From an uncultured Lachnospiraceae bacterium (GTDB lineage Bacteria > Bacillota > Clostridia > Lachnospirales > Lachnospiraceae), in contig CAMNOU010000024.1 in the NCBI GenBank assembly GCA_946546945.1, positions 1 through 32,468 of the forward strand: 32,468 nucleotides of DNA, given 5' to 3'. A program made the translations under genes and the position numbers. Under the pieces are notes generated by a model. It saw only the letters and a program-made list of their open reading frames with translations, did no database searches and had not been told where the DNA came from. Of the stretch, positions 30,162 through 32,468 are shown in pieces (the stretch's first letter is position 1; each line of letters opens with the position of its first letter).

Positions 30162-31547
30162 ATGTCAATACTCGCAGCATATATGGTCCCTCATCCTCCC
30201 ATGCTGATCCCGGAGATCGGAAGAGGCCACGAAAAACAGGTACAAAAGACAATCGACGCCTATGAACAGGCGGCTCTGGAAATCGCGGATCTGAAACCGG
30301 AAACCATCATCATCACCAGCCCGCACTCGGTTATGTACGCGGACTACTTTCACGTCTCGCCCGGCACATCTGCGACGGGTTCTTTTGCCGAATTCGGAGC
30401 CGGCCAGGTGCGCTTTCAGGAAGCATATGACCAGGAACTGACGGCTCAGATCTGTGCCATTTCCGCCGAACAGGATTTCCCATGCGGCTACGCAGGTGAA
30501 CGGAACAAAGCACTGGATCACGGCACCATGGTGCCTCTCTGGTTCATCCGCAGACATTATGAAGGCGGAAGGATCATCCGGATCGGCCTGTCCGGTCAGC
30601 CGCTGACCATGCATTATCAGATGGGTCAGATCATTCAAAAAGCAGTCGGTATGCTGGACCGCAAAGCGGTACTGGTTGCCAGCGGTGACCTTTCTCACAG
30701 GCTTCAGGATTACGGACCCTATGGTTTCGCGCCGGAAGGGCCGGAATATGACGAGCGGATCATGGATGTATGCGGCAGAGGATCCTTTGGCGAACTCTTT
30801 GACTTTGACGAAAGTTTCTGTGAAAAAGCAGCAGAATGCGGACACCGCTCTTTCGTAATCATGGCCGGCGCGCTCGATGGCATGGCCGTAGAAGCCAGCC
30901 GGCTCTCCCACGAAGATATCACCGGCGTCGGATACGGCATCTGCATCTTTCATCCCACCGTTCCGGACGAAAACCGGCATTTCCTTTCTTCCCGTCTCAA
31001 AAAACAAAACAGACAGATGCGTAAGCAGCGGGACCGCGAAGATCCCTATGTCCGGCTTGCACGCCAGTCTCTGGAAAATTACGTCCGGCATCACAAATAC
31101 GTGAAAGTTCCTTCCGGGCTTCCTGATGAAATGCTCTCAAAACGTGCCGGCACCTTTGTTTCGCTCCATGCCCACGGCAGGCTTCGCGGCTGCATCGGCA
31201 CGATTCTGCCGACCACGGATTGTGTCGCACAGGAAATCATCAACAATGCCGTGAGCGCCGCGGTCCGGGATCCCCGTTTCCATCCCGTTCAGCCGGAAGA
31301 GCTGGCAGGGCTGGAAATCCATGTCGATGTCCTTGGGGAACCCGAGGATATTTCCTCCGAAGCAGAGCTTGATGTCAGAAAATACGGCGTCATCGTCTCG
31401 AGCGGGGGACGGCGCGGTCTCCTTCTTCCCGATCTGGACGGTGTGGACACCGTTTCTCAGCAGGTCTCCATTGCCATGCAGAAAGCGGGCATCCAAAAGG
31501 GTGAAAAAATAAAACTTCAGCGTTTCGAGGTGATTCGTCATGAGTAA
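30162..31547 (+). CDS. amrA: AmmeMemoRadiSam system protein, MEMO-AMMECR1 fusion
   Basis: This 461-residue protein joins two domains. Residues about 1-275 form a MEMO1/class III extradiol dioxygenase-like (LigB) domain, with the metal-ligand-like His in AAYMVPHPPMLIPEIG and ITSPHSVMY, and later VASGDLSHRLQDYGP. Residues about 295-461 form an AMMECR1 domain with the diagnostic LRGCIG (341-346). The two domains often occur as separate genes beside a radical SAM gene. Here the radical SAM gene follows and overlaps by 8 nt, so the set is complete in two genes. Its role is not settled; a modification reaction that needs a radical enzyme is likely. TGAGGAGGTG precedes the ATG; an in-frame GTG 9 nt earlier overlaps that site. 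Confidence 0.92.
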   Translation: MSILAAYMVPHPPMLIPEIGRGHEKQVQKTIDAYEQAALEIADLKPETIIITSPHSVMYADYFHVSPGTSATGSFAEFGAGQVRFQEAYDQELTAQICAISAEQDFPCGYAGERNKALDHGTMVPLWFIRRHYEGGRIIRIGLSGQPLTMHYQMGQIIQKAVGMLDRKAVLVASGDLSHRLQDYGPYGFAPEGPEYDERIMDVCGRGSFGELFDFDESFCEKAAECGHRSFVIMAGALDGMAVEASRLSHEDITGVGYGICIFHPTVPDENRHFLSSRLKKQNRQMRKQRDREDPYVRLARQSLENYVRHHKYVKVPSGLPDEMLSKRAGTFVSLHAHGRLRGCIGTILPTTDCVAQEIINNAVSAAVRDPRFHPVQPEELAGLEIHVDVLGEPEDISSEAELDVRKYGVIVSSGGRRGLLLPDLDGVDTVSQQVSIAMQKAGIQKGEKIKLQRFEVIRHE

Positions 31548-32400
31548 ATGTACGGTGTGTTTCCGGAATTGTGAAATTCCCGAGGGCAGCCTTGGTTTCT
31601 GCAAAGCCCGGATCTGCCGGAACGGGCAGATTATGGCCGCGAACTATGGAAAAGTGACCTCCATGTTCCTCGATCCGATTGAAAAGAAACCCTTATCCCG
31701 CTTTTATCCCGGGAGCATGATCCTGTCTGTCGGCAGCTACGGCTGCAACCTGCGCTGCCCTTTCTGCCAGAACTACCGGATCTCCTGGTCGGAAGAAGCC
31801 GGAAGCTTCGCAAAAGATGCCGCATATGTGTCGCCGGAAAAGCTGGCCCAGACTGCGCTGCGTTATCGCTCTGACGGCAATATCGGCGTCGCCTTCACCT
31901 ACAACGAACCCCTGATCGGATATGAATATGTCCTGGATGCCGCCCGGCTGGTCAAGGCCAACGGCATGAAGACAGTGCTTGTCACAAACGCTACCGCCTC
32001 CCTCCCGGTCCTCGCGGAACTGGCTCCTTTTATCGACGCCATGAACATTGATCTGAAGGGTTTTACCGACCGTTACTATAAAGAACTGCTGAAGGGCGAC
32101 CGCGGTATGGTCATGGATTTCATCCGGCACGCAGCCAGAATCTGTCATGTCGAGCTGACCACCCTGATCATCCCGGGAGAAAACGATTCCGAAGAAGAAA
32201 TGAACGATTTGAGCAGCTGGGTCGCTTCGCTCGATGTGGCAGACAGAACTCTCACCGGAGCCGATATCCCCCTTCACATCTCCCGGTTCTTCCCATACTT
32301 TCATATGACCGACAGAGCCCCCACCGATGTGGCGCAGATCTACCGCCTCGCGGATACAGCCAAACGGCATCTGAAATATGTATACACCGGGAACTGCTGA
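31540..32400 (+). CDS. amrS: AmmeMemoRadiSam system radical SAM enzyme
   Basis: This 286-residue radical SAM protein resembles the pyruvate-formate-lyase activating enzyme family. The cluster motif Cx3Cx2C is at Cys69, Cys73 and Cys76 (GCNLRCPFC). An N-terminal group of four cysteines (Cys4, Cys7, Cys11, Cys21) comes before it and is a hallmark of this subgroup, perhaps binding a further metal site. VAFTYNEPLIGYEYVLDAA and MNIDLKGFTDRYYKELL are typical later segments. Its ATG overlaps the fusion gene's stop by 8 nt. The gene ends 13 nt before the inverted copy of the repeat element at 32414, so the repeat's first hairpin could shape the end of this transcript. Confidence 0.93.
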   Translation: MSKCTVCFRNCEIPEGSLGFCKARICRNGQIMAANYGKVTSMFLDPIEKKPLSRFYPGSMILSVGSYGCNLRCPFCQNYRISWSEEAGSFAKDAAYVSPEKLAQTALRYRSDGNIGVAFTYNEPLIGYEYVLDAARLVKANGMKTVLVTNATASLPVLAELAPFIDAMNIDLKGFTDRYYKELLKGDRGMVMDFIRHAARICHVELTTLIIPGENDSEEEMNDLSSWVASLDVADRTLTGADIPLHISRFFPYFHMTDRAPTDVAQIYRLADTAKRHLKYVYTGNC

Positions 32401-32413
32401 AGAAGAATAAACT

Positions 32414-32468
32414 TTCAAGTCTCGCTTGCGAGACTTGGCGCGGAATTCGGGTCAGCGTCAGCTGACAT
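32414..32468 (-). mobile_element. Second, inverted copy of the hairpin-rich repeat (cut by the window edge)
   Basis: The 55 nt from TTCAAGTC to the last base are the reverse complement of 17818-17872 with one difference (loop AA in place of GA). The 10-bp hairpin and the EcoRI-site-containing palindrome arm are conserved, as is the GTCAGC/GCTGAC hairpin. The rest of the element should continue beyond the window. Here it lies in an intergenic position, 13 nt after the amrS stop. Confidence 0.8.

Noticed and set aside
30165..31094. A 309-codon minus-strand open frame opposite the MEMO-AMMECR1 gene
   Set aside because: The plus strand shows conserved MEMO and AMMECR1 motifs with a strong ribosome binding site; the mirror frame has none.

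Overview
The window looks like a chromosomal segment of an anaerobic, low-to-mid GC Gram-positive bacterium of the class Clostridia, most probably Lachnospiraceae. The reasons are strong AGGAGG ribosome binding sites with some TTG/GTG starts, a DUF6465 protein, a BceRS-BceAB peptide-sensing module, a YtrA-type GntR/ABC operon, a clostridial bifunctional ene-reductase, and an AmmeMemoRadiSam pair. This placement is an inference from gene content. No rRNA, tRNA, CRISPR array, integrase, transposase or prophage gene was seen.

Layout. (1) 1-5.7 kb, minus strand: DUF6465 protein; a PaaG-like enoyl-CoA isomerase/hydratase with a two-subunit CoA-transferase; a short flavodoxin with a strong promoter and a palindromic operator candidate; and a large Old Yellow Enzyme/FAD ene-reductase. 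Together these suggest anaerobic acyl-CoA or enoate metabolism. (2) 5.7-12.0 kb, minus strand: TraX-family membrane protein, BceB-type permease, BceA-type ATPase, intramembrane-sensing histidine kinase, response regulator, and a membrane-anchored glycosidase-like protein. (3) 12.1-14.0 kb, plus: an ATPase/permease pair with an unrecognised permease. (4) 14.0-15.0 kb, minus: a URO-D superfamily protein lacking the usual metal-binding cysteine. (5) 15.2-18.3 kb, plus: GntR-ATPase-permease operon, then an XRE regulator gene interrupted by a compact hairpin-rich repeat, then a DUF2007 protein. (6) 18.4-20.3 kb: LysR regulator and a convergent radical SAM protein. (7) 20.4-25.7 kb, plus: a 1106-residue DUF5107-TPR protein and an AAA+ ATPase with a C-terminal RyR domain. 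(8) 25.7-30.0 kb, minus: SbcC and SbcD. (9) 30.2-32.4 kb, plus: a MEMO-AMMECR1 fusion protein and its radical SAM partner, followed by a second, inverted copy of the repeat that runs off the window edge.

The strongest candidates for something little described are two. The first is the repeat: the two visible copies share 55 nt with one difference, and removing about 121 nt from one copy restores a single 235-codon regulator frame. The second is the DUF5107-TPR / AAA-RyR gene pair, because RyR domains in bacteria have been proposed as ligand sensors in conflict or stress systems. All functional calls rest on motif recognition by eye; no database search was run.
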